Of a stretch of DNA of 12,930 nucleotides, positions 1 through 7,382 are shown piece after piece. The notes below the pieces were generated by a model that saw nothing but the letters and a program-made list of their open reading frames with translations, searched no databases and was not told the DNA's origin. A program made the position numbers and the translations under genes. Origin of the DNA: Chitinophaga pinensis (GTDB lineage Bacteria > Bacteroidota > Bacteroidia > Chitinophagales > Chitinophagaceae); assembly GCA_943324055.2 (NCBI GenBank), contig CALPKD020000009.1, positions 1 to 12,930 of the forward strand, read 5' to 3'. Numbering within the stretch: the first letter of the stretch is position 1; every line of letters begins with the position of its first letter.

Positions 1-530
1 AGGCCCTACTTAGATTAAGAGTAATGGGACTCATTGAGTCAAAAAAGAAGAAAGGTTCCGTAATTACGAGTCCAGATATATTTGGCATCCTTGGCAAAAG
101 CATGAATCCTTATATATTAGACACTGAAACATTAAAAAACGTTTTTGAAATTCGATTGATTCTTGAAATTGGAATGGCGGATTTCTTATTTCATCGTATT
201 ACCAAAGAAAATATATTAGAATTGAGAGCGATTGTGAAAAATGAACCACCCTCAGCTCAATACCATTTGTTTAACATAGAACATGAAATTAATTTTCATG
301 GTAAGCTATATGAGATCACTGGAAATGAAACATTAAAGAAATTCCAAAAAATGTTATTACCCGTTTTTGATTACGTTCAAAATAGTGGGTTGTTAAAAAA
401 ACAGCCTTTGTTAAAACAATTTATTTCACATACTGAATTAATTGATATTCTAGAAAATGGAACTCCAGAAGCATTTAGATCGGGCATGAGAAATCATTTG
501 GAAAACCACTTTGCGAGATTATTTGAATAA
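1..530 (+). CDS. GntR-family (FadR/FCD subfamily) transcriptional regulator, 5' truncated
   Basis: This is a ligand-responsive DNA-binding repressor or activator. The frame is open to the left window edge: codons from position 3 read ALLRLRV before the ATG at 24, and ALLRLRVMGLIESKKKKGSV matches the end of a GntR winged helix (the usual pattern is EALRxLexxGLIexxxxrGxxV). The ATG at 24 is therefore internal and most of the DNA-binding helix-turn-helix lies outside. The rest is an all-helical FCD domain of about 140 residues. The pattern EINFH, then HTEL, then RNHL gives the acidic/His, His, His arrangement that binds metal or a carboxylate ligand in this family. Many FCD regulators sense sugar acids, which would suit the uronate genes in the window, but four unrelated genes intervene and its own neighbours are outside, so its targets are unknown. 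The stop codon lies inside a hairpin shared with the convergent recO. Confidence 0.82.
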   Translation, partial: ALLRLRVMGLIESKKKKGSVITSPDIFGILGKSMNPYILDTETLKNVFEIRLILEIGMADFLFHRITKENILELRAIVKNEPPSAQYHLFNIEHEINFHGKLYEITGNETLKKFQKMLLPVFDYVQNSGLLKKQPLLKQFISHTELIDILENGTPEAFRSGMRNHLENHFARLFE

Positions 531-552
531 ATTGTATTATCGATTTATTCAA
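523..552. terminator. Candidate bidirectional terminator hairpin between convergent genes
   Basis: TTGAATAAATTG at 523-534 pairs with CGATTTATTCAA at 541-552, giving a 12 bp stem with one G-T wobble and a 6-base loop. It lies between the convergent regulator and recO genes, and the regulator's TAA (528-530) is part of the stem. The stem is AT-rich and no strong U-tract follows on either strand, so intrinsic termination would be weak. The position and symmetry are what support the call. Confidence 0.4.
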
Positions 553-555
553 CCT

Positions 556-1290
556 TTAATGCAATACTTCCTGTAAAATAGGCAATGACTTTATCTCACT
601 AAATTTTTTATAGTGAAAGCTTAGTGACAACTGAAATAATTCCAATATTTTTTTTCTTTGCCCTCCACTTAGTACGATGGTTTCTAAATCATTATAAAAC
701 TGTACTTGTAAAAACATCGAAGCAGTTTTTGCAGTATCTCCTTCTAAAAAATACGGATGTGCTGGAGGACCGGCTACAAACTGCCCCTCTCTAATATCCA
801 ACACAGGTGTTTCATTGCTGTACTTTCCTTGTAATCCAAAGCCTAAGTTTTCACTTAAGTGAATCAAAAAATATATAGGTAAATTGCTCACCAGTCCTGC
901 ACCCCCTTTATCCAATTGCTTAAAGGTATCTTCGATTAAATAAAATAATTCAGGATGTGGTTCAGGTTGTAACGTTTGTTGTAAAATTTCTACAATGTAT
1001 ATTGCTACTGCGTTTCGGAGTACATCGGAATAAGTATTTTGATATACATAATCCCAGCTTACCTCTTTTACCATTTGCAATGTTTTCATGGGTGAATGAT
1101 ACACTTCCATTTGTAAAATTGCTGCTGGCTGATAAAAGACGCCCTTGTTGGCACCCTTCTTACTAGTGACGCGTACACCTTTGACCATGTATTGTTGTAA
1201 TCCAAAAAGCTCGGTATACGCCGTCATTATTAAACTAGTATCTCCATACTTAGTGACGCGTAAAACAATACCCTTGGTGTTGTGTAGCAT
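556..1290 (-). CDS. recO: DNA repair protein RecO
   Basis: RecO is a cytoplasmic mediator that anneals single-stranded DNA and, with RecR, loads RecA onto SSB-coated gaps in the RecF pathway. The 244-residue product starts with the RecO OB-fold signature (TKGIVLRVTKYGDTSLIMTA, residues 5-24, then VKGVR). A helical C-terminal part follows, with the family's LxxxLGF segment in the middle third. The zinc-binding CxxC pairs seen in many RecO proteins are missing; the protein has no cysteine at all, and LGFGLQGKYSNETPVLDIREG occupies that region. This is usual for Bacteroidota RecO rather than a defect. The ATG at 1290 is 9 bp downstream of the pheS stop, so the two genes are probably co-transcribed. 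Length and start are normal for the family. Confidence 0.93.
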   Translation of the reverse strand: MLHNTKGIVLRVTKYGDTSLIMTAYTELFGLQQYMVKGVRVTSKKGANKGVFYQPAAILQMEVYHSPMKTLQMVKEVSWDYVYQNTYSDVLRNAVAIYIVEILQQTLQPEPHPELFYLIEDTFKQLDKGGAGLVSNLPIYFLIHLSENLGFGLQGKYSNETPVLDIREGQFVAGPPAHPYFLEGDTAKTASMFLQVQFYNDLETIVLSGGQRKKILELFQLSLSFHYKKFSEIKSLPILQEVLH

Positions 1291-1299
1291 ATTTTATTG

Positions 1300-2337
1300 C
1301 TATACGCTCTTGAACTGTTGTAAAAAGCGCAAGTCGTTTTGTGAATATAAACGCAAATCGTTTACTTGATATTTTAATTGAGCGATACGTTCTACGCCCA
1401 TTCCAAATGCAAAGCCAGTATACTTTTCAGGGTCTATGCCAAAATTTTCTAACACTTTTGGATGAACCATTCCACTTCCTAAAATCTCAACCCATCCTGT
1501 ATGCTTACATATATTACATCCTTTACCACTGCATATTTGACAACTGATATCCATCTCGGCACTTGGCTCTGTGAATGGAAAATAACTTGGGCGGAATCGC
1601 ACTTTCACTTCTTTCCCAAACATTTCCTGTACGAAAAAATAGAGTGTCTGTTTTAAATCTGCGAAGCTCACGTTTTCATCAATGTACAATCCTTCGACTT
1701 GATGAAAAAAGCAATGTGCTCTTGCTGATATCGTTTCGTTACGATACACGCGACCCGGACAGATCACACGTATTGGAGGTTTTTGCGTTTCCATCACGCG
1801 CGCTTGTACACTTGAAGTGTGCGTTCTTAATAACCAAGCTGATTCGGTCTCCGTTCCCTCTTGTACATAAAAAGTATCCTGCATATCACGCGCTGGATGA
1901 TCCAACGGTAAATTCATTGCTCCAAAATTATGCCAATCATCTTCGACCTCTGGTCCCTCTGCTACCGCAAAACCCAATCGCTTAAATATAGAAACCATTT
2001 GGTTGCGAACTAAATTTAATGGGTGTCTTGTTCCCACTGGTACTGCATCTCCTGGTAATGTAAAATCAATATTTGAACTTGCTTCATCCCCTTGCTCAAA
2101 AGCAGCTTGCAATTCAACTAATTTATCCTCGGCTAGTATCTTAAATGCATTTAAAATTTGGCCAAATTCCTTTTTCTGCTCATTGGGTACATTTTTCATC
2201 TCCCCCATTATCTGCTTCACCAATCCTTTGGTTCCCAAGTATTTAATTCGGTATTGTTCTACCTCGGATGGGGTAGTGGCTACCGATGCGGCGATCTCGG
2301 CTTTTACGGCTTCTATTTGTTGTAACAATTGCTCCAT
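1300..2337 (-). CDS. pheS: Phenylalanine--tRNA ligase alpha subunit
   Basis: This is the catalytic alpha chain of the alpha2-beta2 phenylalanyl-tRNA synthetase, which charges tRNA-Phe in the cytoplasm. The start chosen is the ATG at 2337, giving 345 residues. It begins MEQLLQQIEAVKAEI, the usual coiled-coil N-terminus, and the length matches the family; the frame stays open to 2595 but that upstream part lies antisense to the DUF4290 gene and resembles nothing. Class II core elements follow: HPARDMQDTFYV, LLRTHTSSVQARVM, GRVYRNETISARAH, RFRPSYFPFTEPSAEMD, and motif 3 as GFAFGMGVERIAQLKY near the C-terminus. Four cysteines in CQICSGKGCNIC precede KHTGWVEILG, a normal variant of the bacterial enzyme. 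pheT is not in the window. recO follows by 9 bp. The leader has no Shine-Dalgarno sequence. Confidence 0.96.
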   Translation of the reverse strand: MEQLLQQIEAVKAEIAASVATTPSEVEQYRIKYLGTKGLVKQIMGEMKNVPNEQKKEFGQILNAFKILAEDKLVELQAAFEQGDEASSNIDFTLPGDAVPVGTRHPLNLVRNQMVSIFKRLGFAVAEGPEVEDDWHNFGAMNLPLDHPARDMQDTFYVQEGTETESAWLLRTHTSSVQARVMETQKPPIRVICPGRVYRNETISARAHCFFHQVEGLYIDENVSFADLKQTLYFFVQEMFGKEVKVRFRPSYFPFTEPSAEMDISCQICSGKGCNICKHTGWVEILGSGMVHPKVLENFGIDPEKYTGFAFGMGVERIAQLKYQVNDLRLYSQNDLRFLQQFKSV

Positions 2338-2382
2338 GCTACGAAGATAAAAAAAGGAGGCCAAATGAAGGGTAAAAAACCT

Positions 2383-2390
2383 TACATTTG
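2383..2390 (+). promoter_or_regulatory. Bacteroidota -7 promoter element for the DUF4290 gene
   Basis: TACATTTG matches the Bacteroidota sigma-A (sigma-ABfr type) -7 consensus TAnnTTTG exactly and ends 22 bases before the DUF4290 ATG at 2413. This would put transcription start only a short way upstream of the gene. I see no TTTG -33 element at the usual distance upstream, so the match is only half of a full promoter. The same 75 bp gap must also drive pheS-recO in the other direction, for which no equally good element is visible. Confidence 0.5.
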
Positions 2391-2412
2391 TTACTCGTTG
2401 AAGAATTAATAC

Positions 2413-3123
2413 ATGGAGTACAATACAGCAAGAAGTATAATGGGGATGAGAGAGTATGGCCGTCACGTTCAGAGGATGGTGGACCATCTTATGACCATTG
2501 AAGACAAAGCAAAAAGACAAGAACAAGCACAGGTGGTGATTGAATTGATGGGTTTCCTTAATCCACAATTGAAGAATATTGAGGACTACAAGCATAAATT
2601 ATGGGATCACCTGTTTTTTATGAGTGGTTTTAAACTAGAAGTTGAAAGCCCTTATCCTATTCCTACCCGCGAAACTTATAAGCAAAAGCCCGATCCTTTG
2701 CCTTACCCGCAACGCAAAATCAAATATGCCCACTTAGGTAAAAACCTAGAATTGGTAATTGACAAAGCAATGGCGGAAACAGATGAGGAGAAAAAGGCTG
2801 GATTTGCACATACCATTGCGCACTATATGAAGTTGGCTTATAGCAACTGGCACAAGGAATTGGTTCAAGATGATGCAATTCGTAGCGAGTTAAACTCCAT
2901 CACTGGTGGTGAATTAGAATTTAGCAATACCCCTTATATCAAACATCGTAACCAGAATTTTGAACGCGACGAATATCGTCCGGCTGGTGGACGTTGGCAA
3001 AATAATCGCAACCGCGGTGGAACTAGTAGTGGTGGTCGTGGTCAAGCAGGCCAAGGTGGTCAAGGTGGTGCTGGCGGAAGCAATCGCAATGCAAATAACC
3101 GCAATTTTAAAAAGAGATATTAA
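2413..3123 (+). CDS. DUF4290 family protein with Gly/Asn/Arg-rich tail
   Basis: Function unknown; the family is found across Bacteroidota, usually as a single conserved gene. The start MEYNTARS...MREYGRHVQRMVDH at the ATG at 2413 is the typical DUF4290 N-terminus. Residues 1 to about 180 form the conserved, mostly helical domain (MGFLNPQL near 46-53, LWDHLFFMSGF near 63-73, DDAIRSELNSITGGELEF near 153-170). From about residue 188 to 236 it becomes a low-complexity tail rich in Gly, Asn, Arg and Gln, with RG/GG pairs, ending in KKRY. Such tails are often disordered and can bind nucleic acid, but that role here is inference. There is no signal peptide, so it is probably cytoplasmic. It is monocistronic, divergent from pheS, and its stop abuts the stop of the convergent FGE gene with no spacer. 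Confidence 0.88.
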   Translation: MEYNTARSIMGMREYGRHVQRMVDHLMTIEDKAKRQEQAQVVIELMGFLNPQLKNIEDYKHKLWDHLFFMSGFKLEVESPYPIPTRETYKQKPDPLPYPQRKIKYAHLGKNLELVIDKAMAETDEEKKAGFAHTIAHYMKLAYSNWHKELVQDDAIRSELNSITGGELEFSNTPYIKHRNQNFERDEYRPAGGRWQNNRNRGGTSSGGRGQAGQGGQGGAGGSNRNANNRNFKKRY

Positions 3124-3127
3124 TTAA
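3120..3127. other. TTAATTAA palindrome carrying both convergent stop codons
   Basis: The 8-base palindrome is centred on the 3123/3124 junction. Its right-reading TAA ends DUF4290 and its left-reading TAA ends the FGE gene. No intergenic bases remain, so any terminator for either gene has to lie inside the other gene's coding sequence. Confidence 0.85.
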
Positions 3128-4260
3128 TTACTTGATACACACCTAAACCCTGTGTGCTCTAAACCTGTGTCTGGCGCAGTTTTCATGCGGGCAGTAACCC
3201 TGTATCCTTTACAATAAGATGCATTGCATAAAAAAGATCCGCCCCGAATTACTTTTTTAGGCGTAGCCGGTTCTTGTGGATCAAAACTTTTTGTAGGGCC
3301 TTGTGGATTTTTAATGGTTACATTATTCGAGCTTGCATAATAATCTTCTCGATACCAATCCGAACACCATTCCCAAACATTACCTGCCATATCATATAAT
3401 CCAAAAGCATTAGGTGCAAAGGATTTTACTGGCGCCGCTTTTTCATAATAATCCCATTTTGTATTGACACTTGGAAATACACCCTGCCAAGTATTTGCTT
3501 TTGGTTTTCCCATTTCAATGTCCTCATTGCCCCATGAATATTTTGTTTGTAATCCACCCCTTGCCCCAAACTCCCATTCAGCCTCGGTAGGCAATCGCTT
3601 ACCCGCCCACTTGCAATATGCTTGTGCATCATCCCATGAAACATGCACCACGGGTAGGTTTCCTTTGCCAACAATATTTGAGTTTGGGCCAGAAGGATGT
3701 TTCCAGTTGGCGCCTTTTTCCCATGCCCACCAAACTAATGCGTTATCTAAGTGGGTTCCCATAGGTTGTTTTACAAATACAAGAGATGCTGGAACTAATT
3801 CATCATCGGTTGGCTTAGGGGTTCCTGGCGGTAATTGTTTTTTTAATTCCTCCCAATTCGGTTTTATTTCGGCAGTAGTAATATATCCTGTTGCATCTAC
3901 AAATTTTTTGAACTGCGTATTCGTTACTTCTGTCGCATCCGCCCAAAAATCATTCACTACTACTTTGTGTAGTGGATATTCATCTGCTCGTCCTTCCTTG
4001 TCCCCCGCACCCATTAAAAATGTATTGCCTTTTATAAAAACCATTCCTTCGTGTGAAACCGGCTTTGTATTTTTTTGAATTGGGGTATCAGCCGATGCAG
4101 TTGAATTGGTGTTTCCATATCGTGCAGGTAAATTTTCGGCACAGTGTAGCAAGCTGTCTTTTTTAGCGGCAGCTATTTTTGACTGATCAGATGCACAAGC
4201 AGACAGGAGTATAAAAAAATATACAGCTAGCCCGCACCCGTAAAAACTTTTAAAATTCAT
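3124..4260 (-). CDS. Formylglycine-generating sulfatase-maturation enzyme (SUMF1/FGE), predicted lipoprotein
   Basis: FGE uses oxygen and copper to oxidise the active-site cysteine of sulfatases to C-alpha-formylglycine. The 378-residue product has a lipoprotein signal (hydrophobic FILLS, lipobox LSAC, Cys22), then a low-complexity linker to about residue 70, then the SUMF1 fold: FIKGNTFLMG (76-85), ATEVTNTQF (109-117), VSWDDAQAYCKWAGKRLPTE (207-226), GLYDMAGNVWEWC (287-299), RGGSFLCNASYC (339-350), GFRC (371-374). Cys345 and Cys350 align with the two catalytic cysteines of human FGE (336 and 341). That separates it from cysteine-less SUMF1 relatives such as the gliding proteins GldJ/GldK. 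It is the last gene of the row, 42 bp after a Cys-type sulfatase. The acidic export signal for surface lipoproteins is weak (ASDQ after Cys22), so periplasmic or surface location is undecided. Confidence 0.87.
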   Translation of the reverse strand: MNFKSFYGCGLAVYFFILLSACASDQSKIAAAKKDSLLHCAENLPARYGNTNSTASADTPIQKNTKPVSHEGMVFIKGNTFLMGAGDKEGRADEYPLHKVVVNDFWADATEVTNTQFKKFVDATGYITTAEIKPNWEELKKQLPPGTPKPTDDELVPASLVFVKQPMGTHLDNALVWWAWEKGANWKHPSGPNSNIVGKGNLPVVHVSWDDAQAYCKWAGKRLPTEAEWEFGARGGLQTKYSWGNEDIEMGKPKANTWQGVFPSVNTKWDYYEKAAPVKSFAPNAFGLYDMAGNVWEWCSDWYREDYYASSNNVTIKNPQGPTKSFDPQEPATPKKVIRGGSFLCNASYCKGYRVTARMKTAPDTGLEHTGFRCVSSN

Positions 4261-4302
4261 TCTGCTATTTGTCTTATAAATTTATACTAAAACACAAGGA
4301 CC

Positions 4303-5655
4303 TTATCCATTACCAACAACTTTTTTGTTTCCCTTTTTATTTCCCTTTTTGTTCTTTATTTTTTTTGCTTTTGATGCGTGACGACCTTCTCCATCTCCTT
4401 TATCTAGTATTCCTGCAGCTGGGTTTAACTGATCTAATACTCTTTGTAGTTTTTCCTTTTCGGCTCTTGTTTGATCATCTACTATCACTAATTTTTCCTC
4501 AAACGGCGCATTGCGCATATCATACAATTCACCAGCACGATTTAATTTCCAATTTGAATTTCGCACATACCAATGTTGCCCTAGCTCTGTAAAAATCCAA
4601 TCCCGGGGCGTTCCTTTTTGTCCTTTTATTTGATATGCAAAACTTACTCCGTCAATTTTATTATTAGTTGGCAATGCAGCCCCTGCTAGTTGTGCAAAAG
4701 TGGGCACAAAATCGGACGCATCAATTAATTCATTTAACACTTTCCCTTTTTTAATCACCCCTGGCCAATTCACTATTAATGGTACCAAGCTACCTCCTTC
4801 CTGCATCGTTCCTTTCTTACCAATTATACTTTTCCCATGCACGGTTCCTAATTCAGCGGCACGCGCAGCTGTACCATTGTCTCCGAAAAAAACAATCATC
4901 GTGTTATCCCTCAATTTTAAACTATCTAGGGTGTGCAGTAGTTTGCCTACTAACTTATCCATGTAATTAATATTGTCTGTATATAAATCCTTAAAGTTTT
5001 GCGTATTAGGTTTGCTATCTGGTGTTGAAACAATTTGCCCATGCACGTTTGACAGTGAATAATATACGTAAAAGGGATCCTGAGTATGTTTGGATAAAAA
5101 TTCAACCAAATGATCATGCATTAAATCAGGCATATATTCCTCGTCCTTTAATTTTAGTTCTGATCCATTTAGGTCATACTTAAATGTTTTGTTGGGGTTG
5201 TTTTTATAAATACCACTTCCAAAATAACGCAGGTAATCATCAAACCCAAATTCAGCAGGACCCAATGGCAGCTGGCCCCACTTGCCAATCATAGCAGTGG
5301 TATATCCTGCTGGCTTTAATATTTTAGGCAACATGGTTTCAACGTTTGGTTGCATTTGCCCAGTCATGTCCTGGTTTACCGCGCCTGTCCTAAATGCATA
5401 TCGACCCGTTAAGATGATTGCTCGTGAAGGACCACACAAGGGCGCAGTATAAGCGTGATTGTATCTAAGGCCTTGCTTAGCCAATGAATCAATATTGGGG
5501 GTTTGGTAATTATCCGCCCCATAACAACTCACCCCATCCAGACCCAAGTCATCCGCTAAAATAAAAATGATATTGGGTTTTGCAGTTTGTCTGGTTTGTG
5601 CAATTATGGAGCCGCTAAATGTTATAAAAACAAGTAAGCATTTTAGTATTTTCAT
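4303..5655 (-). CDS. Secreted Cys-type sulfatase (arylsulfatase A family, S1) with lysine-rich C-terminal tail
   Basis: This sulfatase hydrolyses sulfate esters outside the cytoplasm. I choose the ATG at 5655 (450 residues): it begins MKILKCLLVFITFSGSIIAQT, a clean signal peptide. The frame extends six codons to a TTG at 5673, but that would touch the preceding stop and add PIPK before the signal. Metal and catalytic features are intact: IIFILADD (Asp35, Asp36), CGPSR (Cys74, the formylglycine site, to Arg78), GKWG (Lys125), His205, FFGDNG (Asp259, Asn260), KKG (Lys281). The last 23 or so residues are lysine-rich, with a duplicated KKGN unit, and are not part of the sulfatase fold. It lies 18 bp after the other sulfatase and 42 bp before FGE. 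Its sulfated substrate and S1 subfamily cannot be fixed by eye. Confidence 0.9.
   Translation of the reverse strand: MKILKCLLVFITFSGSIIAQTRQTAKPNIIFILADDLGLDGVSCYGADNYQTPNIDSLAKQGLRYNHAYTAPLCGPSRAIILTGRYAFRTGAVNQDMTGQMQPNVETMLPKILKPAGYTTAMIGKWGQLPLGPAEFGFDDYLRYFGSGIYKNNPNKTFKYDLNGSELKLKDEEYMPDLMHDHLVEFLSKHTQDPFYVYYSLSNVHGQIVSTPDSKPNTQNFKDLYTDNINYMDKLVGKLLHTLDSLKLRDNTMIVFFGDNGTAARAAELGTVHGKSIIGKKGTMQEGGSLVPLIVNWPGVIKKGKVLNELIDASDFVPTFAQLAGAALPTNNKIDGVSFAYQIKGQKGTPRDWIFTELGQHWYVRNSNWKLNRAGELYDMRNAPFEEKLVIVDDQTRAEKEKLQRVLDQLNPAAGILDKGDGEGRHASKAKKIKNKKGNKKGNKKVVGNG
4327..4350. repeat. 12-bp tandem repeat coding KKGN in the sulfatase tail
   Basis: GTTTCCCTTTTT at 4327-4338 is followed directly by ATTTCCCTTTTT at 4339-4350, 11 of 12 identical. 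On the - strand the units encode consecutive KKGN tetrapeptides in the lysine-rich tail. The unit is a multiple of three, so copy-number change would not break the frame. Confidence 0.8.
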
Positions 5656-5673
5656 TTTAGGTATAGGTTTCAA

Positions 5674-7290
5674 TTATTTTTTAGTAGCAACTTGTGTAGC
5701 AAAATATTGCAGCATGTCACCTTTAAGTGCTGTAGCAACCGAAATATATTTTTTATCGCTTGCTACATTGACTGTTTCCAACGGATCTAATTTATAGTCG
5801 TATAATTCAGTGCCAACTAATAAATCTTCCTTAAAGGCTTGAGTAGTTCTAAAACTATTTTTTAACCAAACAGTATATCGATACCTTTCTGTTCTTAGTG
5901 AATAGCCCATTATGTTGGCCTCGGCATATCCCTGTCTTTCGGTTTCAATACTTGTTGAACTTCGAGGGTACTGACTTACTGAATATTTTTTTACACTTGC
6001 CGTTGGATCTTTAATCAATGGCACTAAGCTTTTTCCATTTAAATTACTTGGAACCGGTACACCTGCTAAGTCACATAGGGTTGGGAATACATCCACAAAT
6101 TCAGTTAATGATTTGGTTTTGCCAGGCGTCATTCCGGGTGCAGCTATAATCAATGGCGCATGTGCTGCTTGCTCAAAGTTGGTATGCTTGCACCATAAAT
6201 TGTGATCCCCTAAATGCCAACCATGATCTCCCCATAAAACTACAATGGTATTTTTTGTTAAACCTAATGAGTCCAATGTGTTTAATAACTGCCCAACTAA
6301 TGCGTCGGTATAAGATACAGCTGCATAATATCCGTGGATTAATTCTTGCTGTTTATCTACAGGAAGTGTTAATCCAAAATCCTTTTGGCTGGTTGTCTCA
6401 ATGATAGCTGGTATGTCAGAATAAGCTCTTATTTCTCCGGCATTGTGATAAGCTACATCTACCGAATTTTTAGTTTTTTGTTGATACGGGGCTAAAGGCA
6501 TATCGGATCGGTTATACAAGTCCCAATATTTTTTTGGTGCCACAAATGGCAAATGCGGTTTTGCAATACCTACCGCAAAAAAGAAGGGTTGCTTTCCATT
6601 TTTTAATTTCGATAAAATGTCTATTGCCTCTAAAACATTCGCTCCATCATTATATGCATTATCAGGAACATCCATAGACTCGGTTGTTGGCCTGATTAAA
6701 TTCATTGCGTAGGTATTCGCCTCCCCCTTTTTCATTCCTTTTTGTATCGCCTCGTTTATATATTTTTCTGCTATTAGTTTTGTTGCAGGCAATTGGTATC
6801 TTCCTAATGCAGGCTCCCCGGTACCCGGTGCATAATATTTATTATCTGTTTTATAATAGGGTGTACTCCAAGATGCTTTATCATTATCCTCGTCCACGTT
6901 CCTTGGATCAAACACCTTTCCAATGCCCGAGGTGGTATACCCTTGCGTTATTAAATACTGTGGTAATGTTACAATATTGGGACTCACTTTTCTGATTTGC
7001 GTTTTGAGGTCCCATATTTTAGTGTTGTCCGGTCGCATTCCCGTTAATATACTTGCTCTAGTGGGTCCGCAAACTGCTTGCTGACAATAATTATTTAAAA
7101 AAGTAGTGCCTTGTTTTGCAAGTCTATCTATGTTAGGTGTTTTAATTAGAATATTGCCATATGCACCTAATTCAGGTTTAAGATCATCAATAGCAATAAA
7201 CAATATATTAGGACGCTGGGATGTCTGTGCCAATGTGGTATTTGCACACATTCCAATTGCTAAACTTAAAACCAAAAAATATTTTTTCAT
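5674..7290 (-). CDS. Secreted Cys-type sulfatase, iduronate-2-sulfatase-like (probably S1_7)
   Basis: The 538-residue product starts with a signal peptide (MKKYFLVLSLAIGMCANTTLAQ). The catalytic domain follows the iduronate-2-sulfatase pattern closely: DDLKPELGAYGN with Asp35/Asp36, TPNIDRLAKQGTTF, CGPTR with Cys74 as the formylglycine site, MRPDNTKIWDL, GIGKVFDPRN with Lys125, AVGIAKPHLPFVAP with His246, VVLWGDHGWHLGDH with Asp355/His356, and LWCKHTNFEQ with Lys368. The family removes 2-O-sulfate from iduronate in animals. Bacterial S1_7 members act on several sulfated uronate or rhamnose polymers, so the exact substrate is open. It needs FGE, which is encoded two genes downstream. Its start follows a 161 bp gap after kduI, the largest in the row, so it may have its own control. 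The leader is A-rich with no Shine-Dalgarno sequence. Confidence 0.92.
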   Translation of the reverse strand: MKKYFLVLSLAIGMCANTTLAQTSQRPNILFIAIDDLKPELGAYGNILIKTPNIDRLAKQGTTFLNNYCQQAVCGPTRASILTGMRPDNTKIWDLKTQIRKVSPNIVTLPQYLITQGYTTSGIGKVFDPRNVDEDNDKASWSTPYYKTDNKYYAPGTGEPALGRYQLPATKLIAEKYINEAIQKGMKKGEANTYAMNLIRPTTESMDVPDNAYNDGANVLEAIDILSKLKNGKQPFFFAVGIAKPHLPFVAPKKYWDLYNRSDMPLAPYQQKTKNSVDVAYHNAGEIRAYSDIPAIIETTSQKDFGLTLPVDKQQELIHGYYAAVSYTDALVGQLLNTLDSLGLTKNTIVVLWGDHGWHLGDHNLWCKHTNFEQAAHAPLIIAAPGMTPGKTKSLTEFVDVFPTLCDLAGVPVPSNLNGKSLVPLIKDPTASVKKYSVSQYPRSSTSIETERQGYAEANIMGYSLRTERYRYTVWLKNSFRTTQAFKEDLLVGTELYDYKLDPLETVNVASDKKYISVATALKGDMLQYFATQVATKK

Positions 7291-7382
7291 ATTTATTTTT
7301 TAACGCTGACAAATTTCATGATAACTCCTCTACTTCCTCCTTAAAAACTGGCTAACACTAAAATGACTCTTGAAATGAACAG

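Noticed and set aside
24..530. A complete small regulator starting at ATG 24
   Set aside because: Upstream codons in the same frame continue the GntR winged-helix pattern, so the gene starts outside the window.
1575..1985. 136-codon open frame on the + strand inside pheS
   Set aside because: Antisense shadow of a strongly conserved gene; no domain is recognisable.
2338..2595. 86-codon upstream extension of the pheS frame
   Set aside because: It lies fully antisense to the start of DUF4290, resembles no PheS sequence, and the ATG at 2337 gives the usual N-terminus and length.
3464..4078. 204-codon open frame on the + strand inside the FGE gene
   Set aside because: It is antisense to a gene with clear FGE motifs, is rich in Pro, Ser and Phe as complement frames often are, and resembles no known family.
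3124..4260. FGE gene as a GldJ/GldK gliding lipoprotein
   Set aside because: Those SUMF1 relatives do not carry the paired catalytic cysteines seen here (345 and 350), and no gld genes are nearby while two sulfatases are.
5656..5673. TTG start six codons upstream of the second sulfatase
   Set aside because: It would abut the preceding stop codon and put PIPK ahead of a clean signal peptide; the ATG at 5655 begins that signal peptide directly.
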